From Megalopta genalis (lineage: Eukaryota > Arthropoda > Insecta > Hymenoptera > Halictidae), in assembly GCF_051020955.1 (NCBI RefSeq), contig NW_027476093.1, positions 1,860,001 to 1,924,000 on the forward strand: a stretch of DNA of 64,000 nt, written 5' to 3'. Each line of letters opens with the position of its first letter. Position 1 is the first letter of the stretch. Shown piece by piece: positions 37,289-48,990 of this stretch. A model generated the notes under the pieces. It was not told the DNA's origin. It did not search any database and worked only from the letters and a program-made list of their open reading frames with translations. The position numbers were made by a program, and so were the translations under genes.

Positions 37289-37659
37289 TAACTGGTTAAA
37301 GCCACGCGTTTTGTGTTTTCACGATGAAAGTGATTTCGATAAGATCGTAGTTTTCATTTCATTTCTTTTCACATGTTATAAACTTAGGCGCGTATTGCAT
37401 ACGCGTCCACGGTATAACAGCGACGTGTCTTGCACACACTTGATGCGTGTGAAAGTGCTGTTGACGATCGTTGGTGTTCGTTGCACGTAATCGAATTACT
37501 GATAACGAGATCCATAAAAAAACAATCCTTGCCATCGTTCAGCTTCATTAAGTCTAGAACGAGGCATTAGTTCCGATGCGTACGAATAAAATTCATAAAA
37601 TTGACGTCATAAAAATGTATAATTTTTAGCCGATATTAACGAAATTGAATAATTTGTTA

Positions 37660-37770
37660 TAATATATATTATTATTATTATATATGTAATATATATAATA
37701 TAATTTGTTATTATATATATTATTATAATTATTTATATTATATATTTGTTATTATATATATTATTAATTA
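37660..37770. repeat. ATTATTATATAT-type repeat
   Basis: Low-complexity AT tract with three similar 40-bp blocks (TAATTTGTTATTATATAT). Confidence 0.85.
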
Positions 37771-38706
37771 CTAGACTGCGAAATCTTCTGGCAAAATGAA
37801 AAGTGCTTCGCGTTAGCAATGAACATTGCAAGAAACAGGGCTTGCATAAAAATGTGTTTCTCCTTTCAATAGCTTCGATACATTAACAATAAGACATGAA
37901 ATTATTCGTTAACACGTACATTAACAAACAAATATTATAAATACTGTTTCGTCGAACCGCATCTGCCAATGCATTAACAATAATGCACACATGAATGATA
38001 CATAACACATAACAAATAATACATGAAATTATTCGTTAACGCGTACATCAACAAATAAATATTGTAAATATTGTTTCGTCGAACTGCATCTCTGCCGTAA
38101 GCGCACGCAATTCGCAGTCGAATTGAGTCGCGTCCGTCGCGTGTTCCGCCGCGATAAAAGCACGGGACAGAGAAGTTCCGGCATTCGATTCTCGATTCTG
38201 CAGTTTCGGGTCACGATCGGCAACACGGTCGATCGGTTCCGGCGACGACGAAATCTCCGTCGAACAGAGCGAGAATCGCGGATCACGTAGATACACGTGG
38301 TCGCGTAGCGTAATCAATCGGTCGAGCGAGCGAGGCTCGCAACGTTTCCCCGAGACAAACATCTGCACCGCAGAATCCGATTTAACGGTGGCCGCGGACT
38401 GGAAACTCGGTGGACAGAATTTATTGGGTAATCAGATAGTCGCAGGAATCGATGGCCGGCTGCGCGCCGTGGCGCAACCTTGTTCCGCGCGATTTTTACC
38501 ATTTTCCCCCCCGTTGCGCTCTGGTATCGCGATAACGTATCCGCTCAAGATCCGTTTCCACGCGGACCAATTACCCCGCGCGGAACAATCGCCAGGAGAT
38601 TTCAGCGAGACGGCGGAGCCGAGAGAGTCGGAATTGCGAGCGGAGTTGCCCCGCAGGTGAGGAAAGAACAAAATGGCGCGCGAGCCTCGATCCTGTCCCC
38701 TGTTTC

Positions 38707-38935
38707 CACGCAAAAATCGACAGTTAGGGAAGAGGAGACACGATTATTCAAGCCTCGCGGCTCGTTTTTATAGCGGTCGAAAATCGGTAACTGTAATAAA
38801 CGAGGTGCAAAGCTCTAAGAATTGCATCTTCTCTTTCAAAATTGTCCACGATCGAATCAATAATCGGATCTCCTATTCCCTAACTGTCCATTCTTGCGCA
38901 AATTGTTAGCGTCAATTAGGAAAAATTTACTGTAG
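38707..38935. mobile_element. Family-A MITE, recombined copy
   Basis: Arms from different A subtypes are joined. Together with the half copy at 38945-39020 it forms an inverted copy of the block at about 39876-40190. Confidence 0.7.
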
Positions 38936-38944
38936 ATGTGGATA

Positions 38945-39020
38945 CACGGAAAATTCTCTCTAACTGGCGCTAACAATCTGCGCAATGGACAGTTAGGGAA
39001 GAGGAGATCCGATTATTCGT
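38945..39020. mobile_element. Family-A MITE, left half only
   Basis: Reads AATTCTCTCTAACTGGCGC through GATCCGATTATTCG, then leaves the element. Confidence 0.7.
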
Positions 39021-39445
39021 GGCGACATACGATTTCGTGGCGGCGCGGCGTCGCGCGTTTTACGAGATTTCTGCGAAGCCCGCGAAGAAAACTGACCGAT
39101 TTCGAGCGTGCAAAGTGAGACGGGAAATCCACGGCTTTCGTCCAATGTTACCTCCGAACGATCCTTCGCACTCTCGTGAAAGCACGACGCGTATTTACGA
39201 CCGCGGCACCATCGAATAGGCACCGCCGATATTTCCTATAAGTATACAGTGTGCTCGGCGCAGTGTTACACGCGCATGTTGCAGAGGTTATATTTCTTTT
39301 TCTACTTCAGGAGACTTGTTTATCGTCTGTATATTTCAATCGTCGATGGCACGGCCACGTAAAAACGAACACGTTTCACCGGCTTCTATTCGTAAGCGAA
39401 ACGTTTCTTCCGGAATAAAATGCCGAGTTGCCGGACTTCGTGGTA

Positions 39446-39650
39446 CGGTAATGTCTCTCTAAGTGACGCTCAGATTGGGCAGAAGAATGGACAATTTGGA
39501 AAGAGGAGATGATAATTATTAGAGCCTTGTAGGTCGTTTCTTTTTTTATAGTTGTCGACGATTCGTCGTAATTATAAAAACGAACCGCGAGGCTATCGAA
39601 TAATCGTGTCTCCGCTTCCTAAATTGTCCATTTTCGTACGATTTGCGTAC
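39446..39650. mobile_element. Family-A MITE, right end truncated
   Basis: Left end CGGTAATGTCTCTC, normal centre, and right arm as far as TTGTCCATTTTCGTACG. The terminal 30 bases are missing. Confidence 0.8.
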
Positions 39651-39834
39651 GCGATGGCGACTAATTAATTCGGGATGAATTAGTGCAGGTGTTAGTAAGC
39701 ATCGATGCTAAATAAATTATTCGTGCGAGCGATAATGTGTGAATATTGCGCATTTTTTCAATAGCCAGATAAAACGAAATATAAATATTTATGATAATAC
39801 TAAAATTGTTTTTTCGGTAACGTTGCATCAGCTA

Positions 39835-39956
39835 CAGTAATGTCTCCCTAATTGACGCTCAGATTGTCCACAAAAGTGAACGAATAATCGGATCTCCTCT
39901 TCCCTAACTGTCCATTTTTGCGCAGATTGTTAGCGCCAGTTAGGGAGAATTTTCTG
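39835..39956. mobile_element. Family-A MITE, deleted centre
   Basis: Both ends are present, but the left arm jumps directly to GAATAATCGGATCTCC of the right arm. Confidence 0.75.
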
Positions 39957-39970
39957 TGTATCCACATCTC

Positions 39971-40228
39971 CGGTAAATTCTTCCTAATTGGCGCTAACAA
40001 TCTGCGCAAAAATAGGCAGTTAGGGAATAGGAGATCCGATTATTGATTCGATCGTGGACAATTTTGAAAGAGAAGATGCATTTCTTAGAGCTTTGCACCT
40101 CGTTTATTACAGTTACCGATTTTCGACGGCTATAAAAACGAGCCGCAAGGCTCGAATAATCGTATCTCCTCTTCCCAAACTGTCCACTTTCGTGCACAAT
40201 CCAAGCGTCAATTAGAGAGACATTACTG
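39971..40228. mobile_element. Family-A MITE with extra half arm
   Basis: A left A end followed by a second, internal piece of an A arm (GTGGACAATTTTGAAAGAG), then a normal centre and right arm ending CATTACTG. This double-left-arm form is also seen, inverted, at 38.7 kb. Confidence 0.75.
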
Positions 40229-40661
40229 TACAAAACAATTGCGAAATGAAATAACTTAAAACATGAAATCTTCCGCACCCAGCTTATTCGCTAAATCTTT
40301 CGCCAACCGACGTTCACGTTGTTAAACATTTAGAACAATTTCTACGTTCTAAACACTACGAAAACGAAGAAAACAGTCGGACAAATTCCCTATCAGAGTG
40401 AATCGATTCTAAAGACCAGAATGTGTCGTTAGAAAAACAGACATCTACGCATTAAAATCTCGTTGGGAAAGATGCATCGAAACAAACAGAGCATATTTCG
40501 ATTAAATAATTCGCTTTTGAAAAAAGATACGCAATTTTATATATTCAGTTAAAGATCCAACATTTCATACCCGCCAACGTAATCGCATTGTTCGCGATTT
40601 CGGGCAAATTCGCCGCTGTATAGGCAAAAGCAAGAACAAGAGAGTCGATGTAATAGCGACG

Positions 40662-40668
<7 letters not shown>

Positions 40669-40708
<40 letters not shown>
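40669..40708. repeat. GA microsatellite
   Basis: About 20 GA units at the left edge of a CpG-rich block. Confidence 0.95.
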
Positions 40709-40710
<2 letters not shown>

Positions 40711-41405
40711 GCGCGGCCCAAACGCAACGAGATCGAAAATTCGAGGGTGCTCGCCCGATTGGCAACAGAGAAAGACAATGAGCATCGAGTGCGCGTGCTA
40801 CGCGAAAGGAACGAAGACGGAAAACCTTGGTGATCGCGGAGGGCGGGGGAGGGGGGGGGGTTGCAGGCAGATTGAGCGCTGGTAGCAAGCATGTGAGTCA
40901 CGTGGAGCGCCCTTTGTACGTAAGTGCAACGCAACTTGTTACAGTATATGTAACCGTCAACCCTGTTCCCGCGCGCTCTCCTATGCCGTCTTTCGAATGT
41001 GTTCGTCGGTGTGACGAGAACGATATGTGTGTGTTCGTGCGTGTGCACCGGGACAGTCTCGCGAGATGCAGTGAACGCTGAACTGCACAAAGAACCCCTC
41101 TCAAGGCCGCCGAAGCCGCAAACACACAAGCGCAAAACGTGCATGAAACTCGCTGCACGTGCGCGCGTAAATACTCGCGGCGTGTTGCACGGATACGGGC
41201 AAAGCGCGAGCGCGAGCGCGAATACGCTACGCTCCCCGATGCAGTCGAGTGCAGCGCGGTTTTTATCGCGCTTTTGCCATTTTTTTCTGGAACAATAGAA
41301 GCGACAGCGCTAAACCGAACTACGCCGTCGTTCCGATGAAAGATAGATCGGCTGTCCCAGATTCGTTCTCTCCGATCGAGCGATCGACGACTGAACGCGC
41401 GAATC

Positions 41406-41452
41406 ATGTTTACCGTGATTAGGAAGCTCTCAGGTGTGGGAACGAAGCCAAA
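41406..41452 (+). CDS. Speculative alternative first coding exon
   Basis: ATG opens 15 codons plus two bases (MFTVIRKLSGVGTKP), followed by a donor-like AA|GTAAGC. The preceding 700 bases (40.7-41.4 kb) are CpG-rich and start with a GA microsatellite, a layout like the exon 1 leader. The phase-2 end does not fit the 49951 acceptor. It could join a cryptic acceptor inside the BH3 exon (TGCAG before CAACGAC, about 50163) and keep the BH3 frame. It may be chance. Confidence 0.18.
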
Positions 41453-42018
41453 GTAAGCTTTCGCGAGCTTTTCTGCGAGCTTCGTCTAACGAATTTATAA
41501 AGTTCGTTTCACGGTGTCGGTGTGTGTTTAGTGTCGAGATATTTTATACAATGTTATTCGAGCATTCGTGGAAGTCGCAAATTTGACGGATCGAATTTCT
41601 CGACGAGTCACAAATGATTCGTAAGAAACGAAAGAAAGTATTGATAAATAATATATAAGTTGCCATAATAAATCGTGTACATTTTAAAATATTAAATGTT
41701 TGTTTTATCGAGGTCTGTCCCTATCACAAAAAAAAGAAACGATGAAACACCTGCGTATGGATAATGTTCAGGGTTTAATTAACCCCATATAATTCATGGC
41801 GACACATTTGTTCATTTGGTTCGCGGGAGGTTATGTCATAACCTTGACATAACCTAATTTTCTAAGTATAATCTTGCATCGTTTGCGTATTGATCAAGAT
41901 AAAAGATTATATCGTACTAAAAAAGCAAAACTTGTCAGATGCGATTATTGAAGATAATTAGCACGTTGACTTCGGTACAATTGTAAATTTACACGTGCCA
42001 TTGCAATCTTCGGGAGTA

Positions 42019-42922
42019 CAGTAACTTCTCCCTAAAGCTTCTGCGCAAAAATAGACAGTTAGGGAAGAGGAGATCCGATTATTCGAGCCTTGCGGCGGCT
42101 CGTTTTTATAGCAGTCGACAATCGGTAAATATAATAAACGAGGTGCAAAGCTCTAATAATTGCATCTCCTCTACCCAAAGTGTCCATTTTAGTGGGCAAT
42201 CTGAGCGTCAGTTAGGGAGAATTTTCTGTGTATCCGCATCTACAGTAAATTCTCTGTAATTGGCGCTGAGATTTTGCGCAAAAATGGACAGTTAGAGAAG
42301 AGAAGATCCGATTATTCGAGCCTTGCGGCTCGTTTTGATAGTATTGTTAACAATTCGTAACTATAATAAGCGAGGTACAAAGCTCTAATAATTGCATCAC
42401 CTCTTCCCAAAGTGTCCATTTTAGTGGGCAATCTGAGCGTCAGTTAGGGAGAATTTTCTGTGTATCCATATCTACAATAAACTCTCTCTCCAATTGGCGC
42501 TGAGATTCTACGCAAAATTGAACAGTTAGGGAAGAGGAGATACGATTATTCGAGTCTTGCGGCTCGTTTTGATAGCATTGTTAACAATTCGTAACTATAA
42601 TAAGCAAGGTTCAAGGCTCTAATAATTGCATCTCCTCTTCCCAAAGTGTCCATTTTAGTGGACAATCTGTGAGCGTCAGTTAGGGAGAATTTTCTCTAAA
42701 TTCTTGGGTAAATTCTCTCTAATTGGCGCTGAGGTTGTGCACGAAAATGGACAGTTAGAGAATAGGAGACCGATTATTCGAGCCTTGCGGCTCGTTTTGA
42801 TAGTATTCTTGACACTTCCTAACTATAATAAGCAAGGTTCAAAGCTCTAATAATTGCATCTCCTCTTCCCAAAGTGTCCATCTTAGTGGACAATCTGCGC
42901 GTCAGTAAGGGAGACATTACTG
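42019..42922. mobile_element. Tandem array of four family-A MITEs
   Basis: Four units start near 42019, 42243, 42475 and 42706, roughly 225-230 bp apart, each a left arm, centre and right arm. Units 2-4 share the subtype markers ATTGGCGCTGAG and CTAATAATTGCATC and are joined by a short TGTATCC-A/G-ATCTAC linker. The shared linker points to tandem copying of one unit rather than four independent insertions. Confidence 0.85.
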
Positions 42923-43204
42923 TAGCATTTTGAACGACGGCAGAAAATTTCTCGCAACATCCTTACTGAAAGAGAAGTTTAGCTGAAAACATATCGATGA
43001 ACCAACCGGATGCTTCTTATGTTATTATTCGTTAAATCACTAACACGAAGTGTCAAAATGAAAAGGGGCCAGTTTCGCGGCACCTGTTGTCGTCTCTCGA
43101 TCGTTCTCTATGTGGAAGGAGAGCAGAAGCAGCAGCAGCAGCCACTTGGTCCGCTTCGAATGGAGGGTAAAGGCCGCGCGGAGCGGCGCGCGCGCTCTGT
43201 TCCT

Positions 43205-43214
43205 ATAAAAGCCA
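43205..43214 (+). promoter_or_regulatory. Possible TATA box in a CpG-rich block
   Basis: CTATAAAAGC is a good match to a TATA box, within a GC/CpG-rich stretch (43.1-43.6 kb) in the large intron. No downstream coding exon could be supported, so the site may be inert. Confidence 0.15.
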
Positions 43215-43714
43215 TCGTTCCCGAGCAAAAAGTGCGCCGCGCACGTGGCCAACACCCGCATGTTCTGTTCGCGGTGCCGTGGGTGCACTTCGGCTGCGTG
43301 CACCCGAGCGAAGTTATGCTCGGCACCGTCGAAAGACGAGACCGGGAACGAGCTGTATCAGAGTAGAGAGGAGAGAGAGAGAGAGGGGGGGAGAGTTACG
43401 GGTTTAGGAACCGGGAAGAGTGCGAGGGCGAAAACAAGTGTACGGCTCTAGGGTGGCGGAGGGGGGAGGGGCGAGTATACAAAGAACGAGAAGCTCGGTG
43501 GAAAGAGTTGAAGAGGGAGAGGGCCAGAGACAAAAGGAGAAGAGAAACGTTTAAAGGAGATAAAAAGTCTGCGAAGACGCACGACGAAGAAAGGAACAGG
43601 CGGGGGAGGGAGGGAAGAAATAGTGCTCCATGGGGATAGAGCATGATGGCGTGAAACGGGGGGAAAGGGGGGGGGCAATTATTTGCACAATAGCGAATTC
43701 GGCTGAAATCGTGG

Positions 43715-44139
43715 TTATTAGTAATAGTAATAGTATTATGATAATAGTAATAGTATTATAATAATAGTAATAGTAATATAATAGTTTCAGATTCTATGCA
43801 AGGAAATTTATTTATGCACGAGCAGAGCATGATTTTTCATTGAAACTAATTTTTAATAGTTATACTAGCTATTTGTCTTGAAGTTATACTGACAAGGAAA
43901 CGTATCGAAGTTACATAAGCTAATTTTGATGAGATTCGTGCGATATACAGTCCTTCGAAATGTATTTGATTTCAATTATAACTAAATATAATTCAATTAT
44001 TATTATATTTCAATTATAACTAAATATATAATCAATTATATTATAGTGATTTTTATTCTTGTCGGCAACAATCCACTTTGGAGGGGTGAAAGTCAGGGGT
44101 TAAAATCACAATTATTAATAATATTATATATATATTATA

Positions 44140-44175
<36 letters not shown>

Positions 44176-44195
44176 ATATATTATATAATATTAAT
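43715..44195. repeat. AT-rich repeats (AATAGTAATAGT, AATTATAACTAAAT, ATT tract)
   Basis: Three simple arrays: 43718-43790, 43973-44040 and 44105-44195. The third includes a pure ATT run. AAGTCAGGGGTTAAAATCAC and TCAAGGGTTAAAATCACAAT stand on the two sides of the third. Confidence 0.88.
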
Positions 44196-44409
44196 AATAT
44201 TTGATTTTAATTACAAGTCAAGGGTTAAAATCACAATTTTTGAGGAACACTCGAAAACCGAGGTATCGAAAAGAAGTTGAATCTCTTTTTAAATCGCGTG
44301 TTTTTGAATGGGGAATTCGGGACACGCGACAAAGGCTTGTAAAGAATTACTTGTTTAAACAATATGTTAAAAATTACTTTGCTTTTGTTTTATTCGAGTA
44401 ATTTAACCT

Positions 44410-44475
44410 TGCAGCGCGTTTTTATAGTTGTCGACAATCGATAACCGTAAAAAAACGAGCCACAAGGCTCGAACG
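44410..44475. mobile_element. Family-A MITE, central fragment
   Basis: Only the palindromic centre remains: GTTTTTATAGTTGTCGACAA followed by its inverse. Confidence 0.7.
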
Positions 44476-44570
44476 TAATTCCAACACCAAAACAAAATTA
44501 AAATTTGAAAAATCTTTAAAACCATAAACTGTTGTACAAGTCACAAAAATAAAAATAGAGACAGCGTGTG

Positions 44571-44627
44571 TCTTAAAAAATCATTCTAGATTTCCAGTTG
44601 AAACGCCTTCGAGTGCAAAGGGTTAAA
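44571..44627. mobile_element. Family-C element, right-end fragment
   Basis: Terminal 57 bases ending CTTCGAGTGCAAAGGGTTAA. Confidence 0.65.
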
Positions 44628-45008
44628 GAGTTATCTGCGAAACGCTGAAATGCCGGCGGTCCACAGCATAAAACAGAGTCTCGCCAGAGTCTCGCCGTTT
44701 ATCGCGGCAGTTAGGCTCGCGCAGCGCAGGCGAGCCGCGCACATGTGTGCAGCTTGATTAGGGTGGTAATTAGTCTGGCCGATGATTGTATAAATTTCTT
44801 TCGGTGAAGGTCTGTTCTCACGCGGGCGGCGTGGCGCGACTCGGCTCGGCTCCGCGCGGCTCCGCGCGGGTAAGTGACATTTCGCGAGGAAAAGCGGCGG
44901 TAGAAAGCGCGAGTTGCGTCGAGGGGCGTCGCGATATCTTCGGATAAGCAGAGGCAGGCTGTTTTGCAAGCGCGGTGAAAAGCGGCGACCGCTGCTTGCT
45001 GCTATCCG

Positions 45009-45155
45009 CGCGGCGTCTCGCTTCTACTCGCGGCGATTTCGCGATGCACGCGCATCGCCGATCGAAGCGAGTAGGCGACGATCCGCGCGCGGCGTCTCGC
45101 TTCTACTCGCGCGGATTTCGCGATGCATGTGCATCGCCGATCGAAGCGCGCGGCT
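45009..45155 (+). repeat. ~80-bp GC-rich tandem duplication
   Basis: GCGGCGTCTCGCTTCTACTC and ATCGCCGATCGAAGCG occur twice, with partial inverted symmetry inside each unit. Confidence 0.85.
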
Positions 45156-45859
45156 CGATGCGCACGCGCTCGCTCGAGTTGCACAAGTGAAAGAGGCCTC
45201 GGAGCGCCGCTTGTGCGCCTCCGCGGGGACGTGTTTACTCGAAATGTCAAGGATGCAACCGCGTGCACTCGGCGAGCCGAGCCACCGGAGACAATGACGG
45301 CCCCAGGCACCGGGAATTGTTATTTTGTCACGGATCGGCTTCGATCGCCGCGGACGCGGACAGCCCACGAGAGAGCAAACGCTCGCGCGGATATCTTCTT
45401 CTTCTTCTCTCCGCGTTCATCCTTTGTGTCCCGCGATCGCCAAGGGATAATAATATTTTCTTTTTCTGTTAAATTAGTTTCGCGAAAGTTAAATTGGCAT
45501 CGCGGATGCAACACTTGCAGCGCTCGCGATTTTATCAATCTCTGCCGTTTCGTTATCGCCGGAGTGCTTTTGTTGGTTTCTTATCTTCGCGGATGAGTTC
45601 TTCGCGCGCTTATCGCTGTTCATCGTGAGTTATGCTACTATGTATTGACTATTTATAGAAATCTATTTTAATCGTCCATGTGTCAATTTTGAGGAAAACA
45701 ACGCGTTCGGTGAGAATGGTTTTCGATTGATTTTTAAGAGCACGCGCTGCGCTCGGACTCGATCGAAATCGAAGGAAATGTCTGAAGGCGAGATTGAAGG
45801 TGTTATTAAACTCTTTGTAATCGGAGCTGTTCGAATTCGAAATCGAAAACATGATTTCT

Positions 45860-45975
45860 GATCTACAGTATTTCTATTTTGTACAATTTATTGCGATTTA
45901 TGCGTATGAAATTGAGCCTGTTGGCAAGTACAATGCAATTTTAATAGCTTTTTTAAAATATAAACGAGTCTGATG
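45860..45975 (+). repeat. Dispersed repeat D, partial copy
   Basis: TTTGTACAATTTATTGCGAT, then AATGCAATTTTAATAGC and ATAAACGAGTCTGATG match the middle of repeat D. It ends where a family-A end begins. Confidence 0.55.
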
Positions 45976-46000
45976 CGTCAATTAGGGAGAGTTCACTGTA

Positions 46001-46839
46001 CAGTAATGTCTCTCTTATTGACGCTTAGATCGCGCACAAATATGGACAATTTGGGGAGAGGCACAGATACGATTATTCCAGCCTCGTGGCTTTGTTTTTA
46101 TAATTACGAATCGTCAACAACTATAAAAGCGAGCCAAAAAGCTCGAACAATCGTGTCACTTCTTCCCAAATTGTCCATTTTCGCGTACAATCTGAGCGTC
46201 AATTAGGGAGACATTACACAGTGCGTCGAATAAGTTTCGAAACTCGGACCATATCTCGGTAACTAATAGCGTCATCTATGTTTTTAGACCGACGTTTGAA
46301 AGCTGCGACATTTCTCTTTCCGGCAGTATCAATTTTGGGTCCGATCGGTCGATAAATAGCAAAGTTATAACAGTTCTCCCTAACATGGAACAAAGAGCGG
46401 TTATTAAATTTCACGGAAAACTCGGTAAAAATGCATCGGAAACATTCCGGTTGATGCAGCAAGTGTACGGCACCGATTGTTCAAGTAGAGCAAATGTTTT
46501 TCCGTGGCACAAACGTTTTTTGGAAGGCAGATAGAGAGGGTAGAAGATGATAATCGCGAAGGAAGGCCTACTACAATCTGAGCATCGATTAAAGAGAGAT
46601 TCACTGTACTCGTTTCAGTCATCTGTTGATCTAACTCTTAACTTGGCATTACTTCAATGCCTCGACCATAACAAAATATTGGAGTGAGAAGAGGAGATAC
46701 GATTATTCGAGTCTTGCAGCTTGTTTTTATAATCATTGACAATTTATAACTATAAAAACGAACCGCAAGGCTCGAATAATCGTATCTCCTCTTCCCAAAT
46801 TGTCCAGTTTTGTGAGCGTCCGTTAGGGAGACATTACTG
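46001..46839 (+). mobile_element. Family-A composite MITE carrying a mariner 5' fragment (copy 2)
   Basis: Complete A palindrome (46001 to about 46213), mariner 5' segment (46213-46566), A-type end reading AATCTGAGCATCGATT to about 46606, a spacer with ACTCTTAACTTGGCATTAC, then a partial A palindrome to 46839. Same units as copies 1 and 4, opposite orientation. A further A end (about 45974-45999) touches its left side. Confidence 0.75.
46385..46564 (+). pseudogene. Mariner transposase N-terminal fragment (in composite 2)
   Basis: The ATG at 46385 opens MEQRAVIKF and the frame holds the SETFRLMQQVYG and FPWHKRFLEG blocks of the mariner HTH domain. A small change after the EGR codons shifts the frame into TAG. 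The sequence then reaches an A-type inverted end, so no catalytic domain follows. About 170 bp of mariner-like 5' non-coding sequence precedes the ATG. Confidence 0.8.
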
Positions 46840-46985
46840 TAATACCATAACGAGTGGCCAAAAGTTTCAGAACAACGTCAAATTGCGAACACTATCATCA
46901 TCGACGAATAAATCGATCGACGTAAGAAGTTCTGCTTAACTTGATTCAAAAATCAATCTGGTCGTCAATTAGGGATACAATACCG
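46840..46985 (+). mobile_element. Captured Tc1-like tip with family-A end (copy 1)
   Basis: Directly after composite 2 comes a segment with GTGGCCAAAAGTTTCAGAAC, which looks like a Tc1-type inverted end, followed by a family-A terminus ending near 46985. The same segment recurs at 55808-55947, again right after an A element and with the same A terminus. Confidence 0.5.
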
Positions 46986-47674
46986 TACCGCGCCAGCGAA
47001 TTCGTACATTTTTATTCCACAATGCCGCGTTTCAGGCGCAACATTTCCGTTCACTCAACAAATTCGTCTATTCTCTCGTACTCTTAGTTCAACGATCGTT
47101 AAAAACCGAGCAAGAACACCGTGGAACAGCAATTTCACGAAATTGGCAGTTCCTCGTAATTTCTGATTTTCCTTCGATTTAACAATAGCTCGAGGAGAGA
47201 AACGCGCGGCGGCAATGCGAGCAAGCAAGCTAGCAAGCAAGCAACAACCTGCTCGATCGAAATGGAAGCAACAGGAGTTCGACCGCGGCAAAATAGAGGT
47301 TCACCTTCACCGATCGCGCGATATTCGATTTATCTCCACTAATCAAAGTCTTTCTCCTGCGAGCAGTATATCTTTGAAAAACTGCAACGCTGTAGGCGCG
47401 CGCGCGAGTGTGCGGTGCGCGAAGAATGATTGCAAACTTTCACCCGTACAGAAAACTCTGCGAGCGCCTTGGCCCGCAGAGAAAATGTTATTAACGTGTA
47501 ATACAAATGTTACCGATTTTCTTCGCCTGGTAATTTCTTACGCGTGCTCTGACGAAATCCCGCGACACGCGATACCCCGCGCGATGAACGTGCGCGCCCG
47601 AAAGATTACCGCGAGCGTCTCTAAAGAGCAAGTTCGCCGCGATTCATCGTCGTTTGCGATCGCTCCGAGCGATC

Positions 47675-47729
<55 letters not shown>

Positions 47730-48602
47730 GTGGCAAGAGAAGAGGGTAAAAAAATCAGCCGCGAATGCACGGCGCGTTCGAGGGCCGCGCGGATCGACGA
47801 AATACGTGTCCGCGTCCGCGCGATTCGCATCGAGCGTATCTGGATTCGCCATCGATAATTAATCGCCGCGGAGAGGCCGCGGCTCGACGCGTTGCGTCAC
47901 ACGAACGCACACAATAGAAACGCAATGATCTACGCACACGCCGCCTCGCGTATAAGGCTTAATGCCACCGGATTAGACAACGGCCTCTCTCGGCCGCCCT
48001 GTTAATGGCAACGAGCGACATTGTTGGCTAATGATCGTCGGGAAAATTCGCGGGCCGGCCCCGGACAGACTTCGTCCCGCGGTTGCGACACGTATCGAAC
48101 GCGAAACGACACGCGAGTGCTCCCGGCACGCGGCGAGTCACGCGTTTCTTTCCCGACTCGAGGCGATTTTTTGCGACAGTTCGAGTTGTTCGCGAATCAC
48201 GCGGCGTATCGAGCGCGTTCCTCCGCGATGATAACGAGTGTCAACGGTCTGATTGAACCGCGTCCGGTATCTAGGCGGACAAGGCGAACGTTTTGACGCG
48301 TCGACGAGCCGAGACAGACTGTCTGTCTCGCCGCGGAACGACGGAGCGGACGCTTTTATCTGTCGCGGCGTTTTTTTATTCGATAAGAAGCGAGAGGTGC
48401 CGCGTCTTGCGAATGCAACGCGTTTTATTGCGACCACGTGGAACAACAACTGCGAAATTTAGACCGAAAACTGGGCAGAAATTGGTTTGAGTGGCCGCGA
48501 CGGTCGCTTTTGCGCTATTTTTTATAGCTGAATCCCCCCTTGTCCCCCTGCAGATTGTATTAAATCAGATGCGATTAAATTTTAATGCTAACGATAATTG
48601 TG
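46986..48602. other. Intronic sequence, no gene supported
   Basis: 47.2-48.5 kb is CpG-rich. The longest frame (215 codons from 47215) runs through the CT tract, has no domain and is contradicted by overlapping frames. Confidence 0.4.
47680..47727. repeat. CT microsatellite
   Basis: About 24 CT units. Confidence 0.95.
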
Positions 48603-48990
48603 TATTGGGTCGTTCGGAAAGTTGTATCGCTTTTCAAGAAAGCTCTTGAGCTAGTATTTTGTTAATAATAAACGGAACCTTTGCGGGCGTAAGATTTGAA
48701 AAATGATAGGAAAATGTTGAACGGCTTCTTTTTACTCGAATCGTTAAATAGTATTTAACTTATCGTTAAATAATATTAATTTAATATAATTATTTAATAT
48801 AATTTAATATAATTATTAAGTCTTAAGTTTAATATAATTATTAATTATTATGATTAATAATATTAATCGTTAAATAGTATTTAACGATTCTAGTATTTTG
48901 TTAATAATAAATGGAACCTTTGCGAGCGTAAGATTTGAAAAATGCTGGGAAAATGTCGAACAGTTTCTTTTTACTCTAATCGTTAAAAAA
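48603..48990 (+). repeat. Mariner-like end and tandemly repeated segment
   Basis: TATTGGGTCGTTCGGAAAGT looks like a mariner inverted end. The following sequence (CTAGTATTTTGTTAATAATA through TCTTTTTACTC) is repeated at about 48889-48985 after an AT-rich spacer. No transposase codons are visible. Confidence 0.5.

Larger units (their letters stand above)
35847..38706. other. Intronic sequence, no gene seen
   Basis: Apart from the GA tract, AT repeat and short MITE there are only short frames. CpG-rich at 35.9-36.7 and 38.1-38.7 kb. Confidence 0.45.
40229..42018. other. Intronic sequence with a CpG-rich block
   Basis: 40.7-41.4 kb is CpG-rich, stop-poor on both strands and followed by the speculative 41406 exon. 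Otherwise featureless. Confidence 0.4.

Noticed and set aside
42019..42922. CRISPR-like regular array
   Set aside because: Units are ~230-bp palindromic MITEs in a eukaryotic genome, with no short unique spacers.
44201..44401. 66-codon Lys/Phe-rich frame
   Set aside because: No family resemblance, next to AT repeats and a MITE fragment; probably random.
47215..47862. 215-codon frame, the longest in the window
   Set aside because: It passes through a CT tract and has no recognisable domain, splice support or codon pattern.
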